A DNA stretch of 10,585 nucleotides. Origin: Desulfosarcina sp. GTDB lineage: Bacteria; Desulfobacterota; Desulfobacteria; Desulfobacterales; Desulfosarcinaceae. The position numbers and the translations under genes were made by a program. The notes beneath the pieces are model-generated. The model did not search any database and had not been told where the DNA came from. It saw only the letters and a list, made by a program, of their open reading frames with translations. Position 1 is the stretch's first letter, and each line of letters opens with the position of its first letter. Positions 1 to 6,506 of this stretch are shown in pieces. The stretch lies in contig JAGTUY010000365.1 of the NCBI GenBank assembly GCA_018224455.1, positions 1-10,585 of the forward strand. The letters are read 5' to 3'.

Positions 1-1
1 C

Positions 2-271
2 TACAATATTTTCTACGGGTTCTGGCAGGGGGGGCTATACACCATTCTCATCGAGACCAGCAACTTTGTGGATTTCATGGAACTGAAAGCGGAGGTATTC
101 CGGCGTTATGGTGAAGGCCAGCGGGACGGTGACCATCAAGAAAAGTATCGCTGGTCGGGGAAGGGTTCCGACCGGCTGCTCTCCTACGATTTCGAATCGG
201 ATACGGGTTATTTATGGATGCGCTCCCAGGCCCTGCACGAAAAGGTCCGGATGCGCGATCCAGATTCGTGA
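2..271 (+). CDS. Hypothetical protein, C-terminal 89 residues (partial)
   Basis: The reading frame is open from base 2, so the gene enters from beyond the left edge and no start codon is seen; it ends at TGA 269-271. The visible part begins with a hydrophobic, aromatic stretch (YNIFYGFWQGGLYTILIE) and continues into a charged region with an LKAEVFRRYGEG segment and a YRWSG segment. This alternation (a short beta-like strand, then 'F..LK..+F..+YGEG', then 'Y.WSG....+L.Y') reminds me of conserved hypothetical proteins of deltaproteobacteria, but I cannot name a family. No catalytic motif or membrane segment is visible. It converges on the ABC importer operon, which ends 97 bases further on. That it is coding is likely from frame and composition; its function is unknown. 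Confidence 0.6.
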   Translation, partial: YNIFYGFWQGGLYTILIETSNFVDFMELKAEVFRRYGEGQRDGDHQEKYRWSGKGSDRLLSYDFESDTGYLWMRSQALHEKVRMRDPDS

Positions 272-330
272 CGGCGTCATCGTCGCGCCAGTCTTCCAAT
301 TTCTCCAAGATGAGATCACCCGACGTGCAT

Positions 331-356
331 GGCTGTGAAGCGTGCCGACCACAGCC
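331..356. repeat. Inverted repeat between convergent genes
   Basis: GGCTGTG (331-337) and CACAGCC (350-356) form a 7-base-pair stem with a 12-base loop in the 97-base gap between two convergent genes. The position suits a bidirectional terminator, but no T-run follows the stem on either strand, so a classical intrinsic terminator is not supported. The rest of this gap shows nothing recognisable. Confidence 0.25.
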
Positions 357-368
357 GGACGGACCGGA

Positions 369-1373
369 TCAGGGCGCGTGATGGCGCCTGAGCCGGCCGA
401 TGACGTTTACCGGACCGGAAATCAGCCCTTGCCGGATCATGATCTGCTCTGTCTGCTGCCATGCCGTTGCATCGATATGGCCGATGGGGATGTCGGGGTC
501 GGGTTGGATCATCTGACGGGTGGCCGTCAGTTGACGGCGCATGACCGCTTCCGATGTATCCCGATCGTATTTGGCCACTGCCCGGATAACCGCGCTTTCG
601 TTGGCCGGCGCCATGGCCGCCTGCCATCCGGCCAGCAGTGCCCGGGTGAATCGACCCACCCTTTGCGGATGGTGATCCATCATTTGGGTTGAGGTGACGA
701 CGCTGTTGGCGACGAACCGAACCCCGTGTTCGGACGGATCGAAAAAAGCCACCCGTTCGCCTCCGGCCGCAAGCTTGTCCGACAAAAAGATCCCCTGGGT
801 GTTGCGGTAAACCGGCCAAATCGTCACCTGGTTTTGAAAAAAAGGCGTGTAGTCGTATCGGACGCTGGCCAGGCGAACCTGATGTTCGTCCATGCCGACG
901 GTGGCCAGCAGGGCCCGCATGATGGTTGCGTCGTTGCCGCCGTAGGTGATGCCCACCGTCCGGCCCGCCAGATCCTGGATCCGTGTCAGGGAAAAGTCAT
1001 CTGCCCGATAGATCCATTGAAGGGGGTTGACCTGAAACAGCTGGGCCAGCACGACCACCGAGGCCCCTTTGGCCAGTGCCCGGATCACCTGGTCTGCCGA
1101 GGCCACGCCGAACTGGGCATATCCGAGTTCCAGCTCCCGGACGGCATCCCGCTCCGGGCCCCCGGCCTTAACCGCCACGTCCATCCCCTGCTCGGAAAAG
1201 AAACCATGATCCAGCGCAAATACGTCCCCGGCGGTGCTGGCATTGATTAGCCATTTCAGGCGGTAGGCTATCTTTTCTTTTGCCAGAGCCGGGTCGGCCG
1301 AAATTAGGCTGCTGCCGACGACACACAGCAGAATCCAAGCGGTAATCCGGGGAAATGCCAGACGTGTTTTCAT
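369..1373 (-). CDS. ABC transporter substrate-binding protein, NMT1/THI5-like
   Basis: This 334-residue periplasmic protein would capture a small organic solute for the permease and ATPase encoded just upstream. Residues 1-31 form a typical Sec signal peptide: a basic start, a hydrophobic core (AWILLCVVGSSLISA) and an ALA-KE cleavage site. The mature part has the SsuA/ThiY/NMT1 layout: an opening strand KIAYRLKWLINA, then 'DHGFFSEQGMDVAVKAGGPE', a LELGYAQFGVASADQVIRAL segment, DLAGRTVGITYGG at the domain hinge, and 'HHPQRVGRFTRALLAGWQAAM' near residues 244-264. Length matches the family (about 310-340). The start is firm: AGGAGG lies 7 bases before ATG, 28 bases after the permease stop. Family members bind pyrimidine precursors of thiamine, sulfonates, riboflavin-like compounds or others, and the sequence does not decide between them. 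The protein ends in a basic tail RLRRHHAP. Confidence 0.88.
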   Translation of the reverse strand: MKTRLAFPRITAWILLCVVGSSLISADPALAKEKIAYRLKWLINASTAGDVFALDHGFFSEQGMDVAVKAGGPERDAVRELELGYAQFGVASADQVIRALAKGASVVVLAQLFQVNPLQWIYRADDFSLTRIQDLAGRTVGITYGGNDATIMRALLATVGMDEHQVRLASVRYDYTPFFQNQVTIWPVYRNTQGIFLSDKLAAGGERVAFFDPSEHGVRFVANSVVTSTQMMDHHPQRVGRFTRALLAGWQAAMAPANESAVIRAVAKYDRDTSEAVMRRQLTATRQMIQPDPDIPIGHIDATAWQQTEQIMIRQGLISGPVNVIGRLRRHHAP

Positions 1374-1401
1374 GCTGCGACCTCCTGTCAGTGTGAACAG
1401 C

Positions 1402-2151
1402 CTATCCGGCAGCCCAGGCTTTTTTCAGACCGGCACCCAGCAGTTCCAAAATGCCCTGGTACAGGGAGAGGGTGATGCCGATGATAAACAGAGCCACCAG
1501 AATTTTGGACAGATCGCTCTGGTACAAGGCGATTCGAATGCTGTAACCGATGCCGGCATTGGCTGCGATGAATTCGGCTACGATGGTACCTGCCATGGCC
1601 AGGGTGGCACTGCCGGAAATGACAGTGGTCAGCTTGTGCAGGTTCTCGAAGGCACGGATTTTCACTTCGAGCTGCCATCGCAGCCGGCCGGTTACCCGAT
1701 AGAAATGTTCGATGTCGACCACCGGCTCGCTCATGATGCCGATAACCGACAAAAGCAGCGGGAAATAGCAGATCATGGCTGCGATGAACAACCGAGTCAG
1801 AAATCCATCCCCCAGCAGGATGAACAGGATCGGCGCGATGGCCACAATGGGGTAAGCCTGCACGTTGTAGGCGGCCACCTTGATGAAAGAACCGAACCAG
1901 GTGGCCCGGCGTCCGGCTACGCCGACGCCCAGGGCCATCAGGATGGATAACACCTGGCCGATGACGGCCACGGCAAAGGTATCCAGCACATCACCCATAT
2001 AGCGGGAAAATTCCGCCTGCCCTGTGTGCCAAACCCCTGTGGGCCCCGGGATCACGTAATCGGAAAGATTCAAGGCGAGCTTGATTCCGAACAGCAGGCC
2101 GATGCCCAACAGGTAGACGATGAAAAACTGGAAAACGCGTCTATGCAGCAT
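1402..2151 (-). CDS. ABC transporter permease, SsuC/ThiX-like (BPD_transp_1)
   Basis: This 249-residue inner-membrane protein would form the translocation channel. Hydrophobic segments lie near residues 7-28, 57-80, 95-114, 118-140, 168-188 and 213-237. 'YPIVAIAPILFILLGDG' at about 100-116 matches the conserved 'P..ALAPL....G.G' segment of SsuC/TauC-type permeases. The cytoplasmic coupling (EAA) loop lies near 150-195, ending in TIVAEFIAANAGIGYSI, the usual 'vvaEf.aa..GlGy.i'. The loop is divergent: the common 'lPaalP' is replaced by a segment without those prolines (ENLHKLTTVISGS). I chose ATG 2149-2151 over the longer frame reaching 2280, because the extra 43 residues are basic, lie wholly inside the ATPase gene and are unlike a permease. 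GGAG sits 7 bases before the chosen ATG, which overlaps the ATPase stop by 11 bases, so translation is probably coupled. Confidence 0.87.
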   Translation of the reverse strand: MLHRRVFQFFIVYLLGIGLLFGIKLALNLSDYVIPGPTGVWHTGQAEFSRYMGDVLDTFAVAVIGQVLSILMALGVGVAGRRATWFGSFIKVAAYNVQAYPIVAIAPILFILLGDGFLTRLFIAAMICYFPLLLSVIGIMSEPVVDIEHFYRVTGRLRWQLEVKIRAFENLHKLTTVISGSATLAMAGTIVAEFIAANAGIGYSIRIALYQSDLSKILVALFIIGITLSLYQGILELLGAGLKKAWAAG

Positions 2152-2830
2152 GCATGATCTCCAGCATGGACCTCTCCAGTGCGGTTTTATCCAGGGGCCG
2201 GTCTTCACGGTGGTCCTGCCCGTTGATGCGACACGTCTGGGGCGATTGATGCGCCCCGCGAAAGACGACGATCTGGTCACAGAATCGGGCCACTTCCACG
2301 ACGTTGTGGGAAATGTAGAGAAAGCCGGCCTTCGGAAAGATCGATTTTATCTTGTAGAGGATGGTCTGCCGGGTGGGTTCATCGACATTGGCCAGGCTTT
2401 CGTCCATGATGAGGATGCTGAAATCCTGGAGAAGGTACCGTAGCAGGTTGACCCGGTTGCACTGCCCCATGGAGAGTTGGGAATAGCGCATGCCCATGAG
2501 TTTGGCCAGGCCAAAATGGTTAATGAATTCGTCTCTCAGCAACTGACGGCCCGGAGGGGTGGTCTTCTCCAGGTGCCTGCCCACCGATGACCACCCGGGC
2601 AGCCGCTCCCGGTTGTATGTGTACAGACAACGCATTCCGCCGATGGCCTCCACCTGCCCTGTGAAGTTGTCGATGTCGCCGGAAATAATTTTGGCAAGGG
2701 TGGTTTTTCCAACGCCGGAGGGCCCGAAAAGGGCGTGAAAACCCGGTTTGTCGATGGTCACATCGAGGCCATCGAACAGCGGCGCCTCTGCGCCCGGATA
2801 TCGAAAAGTGATGTCACGGCAGGCAATCAT
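2141..2830 (-). CDS. ABC transporter ATP-binding protein with atypical motifs
   Basis: This 229-residue cytoplasmic ATPase should power the importer. Visible motifs are an A-loop tyrosine in FRYPG (8-12), Walker A GPSGVGKT (36-43), signature LSMGQ (119-123), Walker B ILIMDE (139-144, catalytic E144) and the switch histidine in ISHN (H175). It resembles SsuB/TauB-type nitrate/sulfonate/taurine ATPases: YNRERLPGW at 72-80 aligns without gaps with the FQDARLLPW Q-loop of E. coli SsuB. Several key positions deviate: the Q-loop glutamine is Asn73, the signature's first glycine is Met121, the usual LDEP is MDES, and the D-loop reads ANVD. The ATP-binding and hydrolysis residues remain, so it is probably active. 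It is the first gene of the operon. The ATG at 2828-2830 has only a weak ribosome-binding site, but no other start is in frame nearby and the N-terminus fits the family. Confidence 0.88.
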   Translation of the reverse strand: MIACRDITFRYPGAEAPLFDGLDVTIDKPGFHALFGPSGVGKTTLAKIISGDIDNFTGQVEAIGGMRCLYTYNRERLPGWSSVGRHLEKTTPPGRQLLRDEFINHFGLAKLMGMRYSQLSMGQCNRVNLLRYLLQDFSILIMDESLANVDEPTRQTILYKIKSIFPKAGFLYISHNVVEVARFCDQIVVFRGAHQSPQTCRINGQDHREDRPLDKTALERSMLEIMHAA

Positions 2831-2974
2831 TTTCTCACACCAAAAGAACCCGCCTCCACGCGGACCATATGCGCGGGAGCTCTGCTTCGCTCCGACCCTG
2901 ATGAACGGGATTTTTGCTTCACGCTAACAAGCGGCGGGCAAGGCGTTCACTATCGCGGTCCACGGCCTTTTTGT

Positions 2975-3003
2975 TTGACACAAATATATCTGTTCAATAT
3001 CAT
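2975..3003 (+). promoter_or_regulatory. Sigma70-type promoter for the ydbH operon
   Basis: A perfect -35 box TTGACA (2975-2980), a 17-base spacer and a -10 box TATCAT (2998-3003, five of six consensus bases) predict a transcript starting near 3010, about 40 bases before ydbH. The spacer is AT-rich in an otherwise GC-rich region. An imperfect dyad TTGACACA...TGTTCAA (2975-2997) overlaps the -35 box and spacer and could be an operator, but this is weak. I saw no comparable promoter on the minus strand for the divergent ABC operon. Confidence 0.65.
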
Positions 3004-3048
3004 TTAGCATTAGAATTTTCCAGTCATATCCTTAACATCGACGGGTAG

Positions 3049-5820
3049 ATGAACGAACCCTCAATCGTCAAACGACATTGGCCGACCGTTGTTCTGGTTT
3101 TGACCACGGCGGCCGCCCTGACGGTGTGCTTGCTATTCGTGGGCTACCTGTACCTGCCGGAGCTGGTCACCGACCGGCTTCCCGTGGCGCAGATCCGGCG
3201 CCTGGGATTTGCGGATTTCACGGGGCGGATCTCCAGAATCGGCCTGTTCCAGACGGCGGCGGGGCCGTTTGTTTTCGGCCATGCCGACCATCCGGCCCTT
3301 TCCATTGATTCCATCGTCATAGACTACACGCCGGGAGAATTACGTCGAAAGAAAATACGCCGCATCCGTATCAGTGATGTGACGGTAAACGGCGCCCTTG
3401 GTCCGGACGGGTTTACCTTTCCGGGGCTGGATCGCAGCTCACTGGCGAGCAAGGAGCCGGCCGACAAGTCAGGCTCAGACGCCGTTTCACCGATCGCGGA
3501 CATGGCAGTGGAGCAGATCGAAATCCGCAGTGGTATGATCAACCTCACCTGGCACAACACGACCCATAAAATCCCTTTTGATGCAGATTTGAAACCCGGT
3601 GGAACGGAACCCACGAAGATGGATGCCCATGTGCGCCTATACCTTCGCGACCAGCCGCTGACGCTGGTTGCACAAGTGGACGTGGACGACCAACAGGCAG
3701 AGATTAGTTTCGGCGGCCCCGCCATTGCCATGGATCGTTTCGCCGACCTGATTCATTTGATAGGCGGACTGGATGCGACCGGGCAAGTGACTGTTCAGAC
3801 CAACGCAGCGTTGACGTGGGCTCCTTTGAGCATCTCCAATGCGAATATCGACCTGTCCTGGCGCAGCGGTCGGCTGGCTTATGCGTCAGCGATCATTGAA
3901 CCGGGGCGAGATGGGACACCGGCTACCCTGTCGGCCGTTTCCGAGGATTTGCGGACCTGGCGGATCAAGGCCCAGGGGGTGCAGCTTCAGACGCCGGTAC
4001 CCGTGTCCCTGAATATGCTGACGGCAACCGTGAATCTCGGTGGAGGCATACGGGACGCGGCGGGTAAGGCTGAATTGACGCTCTTGCCCTGGTCCATCGA
4101 AAGCCCGACGCCGGTTTCCCTGAAAGCCAGCGGATCCATGCCGGTGACATTCGATGTCTCCCAAAAGGCCTCGGGTGAATGGACCGCCGGATGCAGTACG
4201 GCCGGCAATAACCCGATCACCGGATTGGATCCGCTGGGTATCACCATTGCCGGAGCGAGCATCCATGGCGGTGCACCCCGCTTCAGCCCGACGGCTAAGG
4301 GCGACGGGCAGGGCGGGAGCGCCGACTGGCAGTTGGGCCTGAAGAAGATCCGGGTCATCGCTGCCGGGGCTATCGTCAACCTGCCATCGGCTGACGCGAG
4401 GGGAGAGCTGCAGTTCAAGGATGAACCTCATGACCCGGCCTGGATCGGGCATGCCCGGGTCCGGCTTGCCACGCCGACGCTCGATGGCAAGGGAATGGCC
4501 GGTCGGCTCGACACCTTGACCCTGTCCGCCCGGTTTAAAAAACAAGGGAGCCATGCGCCGGTTGTCGATGCCCGGCTGCAATGCGCCAACGGCTGGTTTC
4601 ATCACCAAGACAGCGGGCTGCGCCTGTCAGGGGGAGGTTTGGACCTTCCTTTTCGCTCGGACCCCGAGGCGACCGTCAGCCAAGGCACTTTTTCCGTTGC
4701 ACGGGTCGATCTTCAAAAGCGCAAGATAGGGAATATCAAGGGGCGGATCACTCAGATCAAAGATTCCTATGCCTTCAGCGCCGCCCATGACAGCGGCCTG
4801 TTTCCGGGAATGACCGCGGTCCTTGCCGGCAACGTGCAGATCAACTCGCCCCGCGTAGGGGATGCAGATTTGACATTTCAGATTCCGCCCTACGAGTTGC
4901 CGGTTGAAAGCGACCTGGGGCGTTTCGTCCCTTCGGTAAAAGGGGTGACGCTGTCCGGAACCATTTCTGCGCAAGGCAAAGGGTCCATCTCTTCTGCAGG
5001 CATCCGCGGCGATGTCGATCTGGCCATAAAAGGCGGCGAACTGCGGATGACGGACAAGAAAATGACGGTGGCGGGGATCGATGCCAACCTGCGTTTCCCG
5101 GAACTGCCGCGCATTCGCAGTGGCCCGGCCCAGCCGATCCGGTTTTCCCGGGCCGCCATGGGCGGCATCGTGGTGGACGGAGGCAGGTTGGATGTCCAGG
5201 TGGAATCGGAGAACACCCTGTTCGTCGAGAAAGGCCGTCTGAACTGGTGCGGCGGCAAGGTGGACGCCCAGGCGCTGCGGATCACGGCCGGCAAGCAGGA
5301 CTACCAGGTGAGTCTTTACTGTCAACGGTTGAGCCTGTCCAGGATCCTCGAACAACTGGGGGCGGTGAATGCCAGGGGAAGCGGCACGGTAAACGGCAGA
5401 ATTCCCATCGCCTACAGCAATGGCCGCATTCGCTTCGATGACGGGTTCCTCTTTTCCACCCCCGGGGAATCCGGACAGATTCAGCTTTCCGGTACCGAGA
5501 TGCTCACCCGGGGAATTCCGGCCGGGACACCTCAGTTTGCTCAGGTGGAGCTGGCCCAGGAGGCGTTGAAGGACTTCGCTTATACCTGGGCCAAGCTCGG
5601 GCTGATCTCCGAAGGTGAAGATTTTCTCATGCGCCTCCAGTTCGACGGCAAGCCGACCAACCCCTTGCCGTTTGTATACAAAAAGGAGATCGGCAGCTTC
5701 GTTCGCGTCGAGGCCGGTGCGCAGGGCTCGGTCTTCCAGGGCATCGGCCTCGATGTGAACCTGAGACTTCCACTCGACCAGCTTTTGAAGTATAAGGATA
5801 TGGTCAACATGCTCCAATAG
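3049..5820 (+). CDS. ydbH: YdbH-like AsmA-family intermembrane lipid-bridge protein
   Basis: This 923-residue protein is anchored in the inner membrane by one N-terminal helix (about residues 13-36, VVLVLTTAAALTVCLLFVG region) and otherwise lies in the periplasm. The long body is rich in alternating beta strands with repeated 'G.v.....' patterns, as in the AsmA-like bridge proteins (YdbH, TamB, YhdP) that form a hydrophobic groove for phospholipid between the two membranes. The C-terminal part (about 690-915) fits the YdbH-specific domain: 'GSGTVNGRIPIAYSNGRI' followed by 'TPQFAQVELAQEALKDFAY', and near the end 'LPLDQLLKYKD'. E. coli YdbH is about 880 residues, so this one is near full length. 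The assignment is strengthened because ynbE and ydbL homologues follow in the E. coli order. The ATG has a poor ribosome-binding site (GGGT about 5 bases upstream) but is the only sensible start before the membrane helix. Confidence 0.88.
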   Translation: MNEPSIVKRHWPTVVLVLTTAAALTVCLLFVGYLYLPELVTDRLPVAQIRRLGFADFTGRISRIGLFQTAAGPFVFGHADHPALSIDSIVIDYTPGELRRKKIRRIRISDVTVNGALGPDGFTFPGLDRSSLASKEPADKSGSDAVSPIADMAVEQIEIRSGMINLTWHNTTHKIPFDADLKPGGTEPTKMDAHVRLYLRDQPLTLVAQVDVDDQQAEISFGGPAIAMDRFADLIHLIGGLDATGQVTVQTNAALTWAPLSISNANIDLSWRSGRLAYASAIIEPGRDGTPATLSAVSEDLRTWRIKAQGVQLQTPVPVSLNMLTATVNLGGGIRDAAGKAELTLLPWSIESPTPVSLKASGSMPVTFDVSQKASGEWTAGCSTAGNNPITGLDPLGITIAGASIHGGAPRFSPTAKGDGQGGSADWQLGLKKIRVIAAGAIVNLPSADARGELQFKDEPHDPAWIGHARVRLATPTLDGKGMAGRLDTLTLSARFKKQGSHAPVVDARLQCANGWFHHQDSGLRLSGGGLDLPFRSDPEATVSQGTFSVARVDLQKRKIGNIKGRITQIKDSYAFSAAHDSGLFPGMTAVLAGNVQINSPRVGDADLTFQIPPYELPVESDLGRFVPSVKGVTLSGTISAQGKGSISSAGIRGDVDLAIKGGELRMTDKKMTVAGIDANLRFPELPRIRSGPAQPIRFSRAAMGGIVVDGGRLDVQVESENTLFVEKGRLNWCGGKVDAQALRITAGKQDYQVSLYCQRLSLSRILEQLGAVNARGSGTVNGRIPIAYSNGRIRFDDGFLFSTPGESGQIQLSGTEMLTRGIPAGTPQFAQVELAQEALKDFAYTWAKLGLISEGEDFLMRLQFDGKPTNPLPFVYKKEIGSFVRVEAGAQGSVFQGIGLDVNLRLPLDQLLKYKDMVNMLQ

Positions 5821-5822
5821 CC

Positions 5823-5829
5823 AAGGAGG
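5823..5829 (+). promoter_or_regulatory. Strong Shine-Dalgarno without a clear gene
   Basis: AAGGAGG lies 2 bases after the ydbH stop and 8 bases before a GTG (5838-5840). That GTG opens a 42-codon frame running to TGA 5964-5966, overlapping the first third of ynbE in another frame. The ynbE start at 5870 is too far away to use this site. It may serve a small leader peptide, be a relic, or be chance. Confidence 0.35.
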
Positions 5830-5858
5830 TCGGCTCCGTGACGTTGGACAAAACCATC

Positions 5859-5864
5859 GAGGAG
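5859..5864 (+). promoter_or_regulatory. Ribosome-binding site deciding the ynbE start
   Basis: GAGGAG lies 5 bases before ATG 5870-5872. This supports that start over the second in-frame ATG at 5876, although both would leave the lipoprotein signal intact. Confidence 0.55.
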
Positions 5865-5869
5865 AATGA

Positions 5870-6088
5870 ATGGTTATGCTTAGAAGGATTTTCCTATTTC
5901 CGGTGGCAATCGTCTGGGTCCTATGGGGCTTATCGTCTTGCGCCACCCGTCACGAGGTACAGGTGAAGCCGGTTGAAATCAAACCCATTCACATCACCAT
6001 TGACGTCAACGTCAAAGTGGACCGGGCCCTGGACGATTTCTTCGGGGATATTGACGAAACCGCCAAAGCAATCCAGACGACCGAATGA
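5870..6088 (+). CDS. ynbE: YnbE-like outer-membrane lipoprotein
   Basis: This 72-residue small lipoprotein is the expected outer-membrane partner of YdbH. A basic start (MVMLRR) and hydrophobic core (IFLFPVAIVWVLWG) lead to a lipobox LSSC with acylated Cys24. The residue after the cysteine is Ala rather than Asp, which agrees with outer-membrane sorting by the E. coli rule. The mature part 'KPIHITIDVNVKVDRALDDFF' matches the YnbE core 'ITINMNVKIEHE...KVDKDV', an alternating beta strand. In E. coli, YnbE lipoproteins extend the YdbH groove at the outer membrane, completing the bridge. The gene sits 49 bases after ydbH and 46 bases before ydbL, in the E. coli gene order. Most of the short protein is accounted for by the signal and this core, so the identification rests on pattern plus context and is good. 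Confidence 0.85.
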   Translation: MVMLRRIFLFPVAIVWVLWGLSSCATRHEVQVKPVEIKPIHITIDVNVKVDRALDDFFGDIDETAKAIQTTE

Positions 6089-6134
6089 TGCCGGCGCTAA
6101 TCGGAGTTTTGCTGGCCAAGAAAGGACGATTCAA

Positions 6135-6506
6135 ATGAACCAGAAACGATATCTGTGGTTTGTGGCGACGGTTGTTGCCGGTGTGTTTCTCTTTTCGGCA
6201 TCCGCCCTTTGCGCTGACATTAAAGCACGGATGAAAGACCGACTGCCGAGAATTATCGAACTCAAGGCTGCCGGGATTGTCGGGGAGAACAACCAAGGGT
6301 TTCTCGCCTTCATCGGCGGCAACCAGCCTGAACAGGCGCTGGTGGACGCGGAAAACCAGGATCGGCAGCTGGTTTACGGCGCCATCGCCAAACAGCAGGG
6401 AACGACCGCCGACGTGGTCGGTCGGCGCCGGGCAATGCAGATCGCTGAAAATGCCAAACCCGGGGAATGGCTCCAGGATGCCGGCGGCAAGTGGGTTCAG
6501 AAATAA
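6135..6506 (+). CDS. ydbL: YdbL-like periplasmic protein (DUF1318)
   Basis: This 123-residue protein has a signal peptide at 1-27 with a likely SALCA-DI cleavage site. The mature part carries the YdbL/DUF1318 pattern: 'IIELKAAGIVGENNQGFLAFI', 'VDAENQDRQLVYGAIAKQQGTTADVVG', and the C-terminal signature 'AKPGEWLQDAGGKWVQK', which parallels 'AKPGEYVQGINGKWVRK' of E. coli YdbL. In E. coli it has been proposed to act in the periplasm as a chaperone-like modulator of YnbE in the YdbH-YnbE bridge. I chose ATG 6135 over the longer frame opening at 5973, because it starts exactly at the signal peptide and has AAAGGA about 8 bases upstream, while the extra 54 residues overlap ynbE. It is the third gene of the operon, and the next gene overlaps its end. 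Confidence 0.87.
   Translation: MNQKRYLWFVATVVAGVFLFSASALCADIKARMKDRLPRIIELKAAGIVGENNQGFLAFIGGNQPEQALVDAENQDRQLVYGAIAKQQGTTADVVGRRRAMQIAENAKPGEWLQDAGGKWVQK

Noticed and set aside
2152..2280. 43-residue N-terminal extension of the permease
   Set aside because: It overlaps the ATPase gene deeply, is basic and unlike any permease, and a better start with GGAG 7 bases upstream exists at 2151.
2869..2900. Short inverted repeat GGAGC...GCTCC in the divergent intergenic region
   Set aside because: A 5-base-pair stem with an 8-base loop and no T-run or conserved partner; too weak to call a regulatory structure.
2831..2974. Search for a minus-strand promoter of the ABC importer operon
   Set aside because: No -35/-10 pair with good spacing and no sigma54-like GG-N10-GC site with flanking consensus was found, so none is annotated although one must exist.
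2735..3007. Plus-strand 90-codon frame across the divergent intergenic region
   Set aside because: Its first part is antisense to the ATPase gene, it ends just past the ydbH promoter, and it has no motif.
3886..4608. Minus-strand open frame (240 codons) inside ydbH
   Set aside because: Same reasoning: antisense shadow of the bridge protein gene, low-complexity Gly/Pro/Arg composition, no recognisable motif.
4627..5946. Long minus-strand open frame (439 codons) opposite ydbH
   Set aside because: It lies wholly antisense to a well-supported gene, its translation is rich in Arg, His, Pro and Gly as expected for a GC-rich shadow frame, it has no domain motif, and it runs across the ydbH/ynbE junction.
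5973..6134. 54-residue N-terminal extension of YdbL
   Set aside because: It overlaps ynbE and would bury the signal peptide; the start at 6135 has its own ribosome-binding site and puts the signal peptide at the N-terminus.
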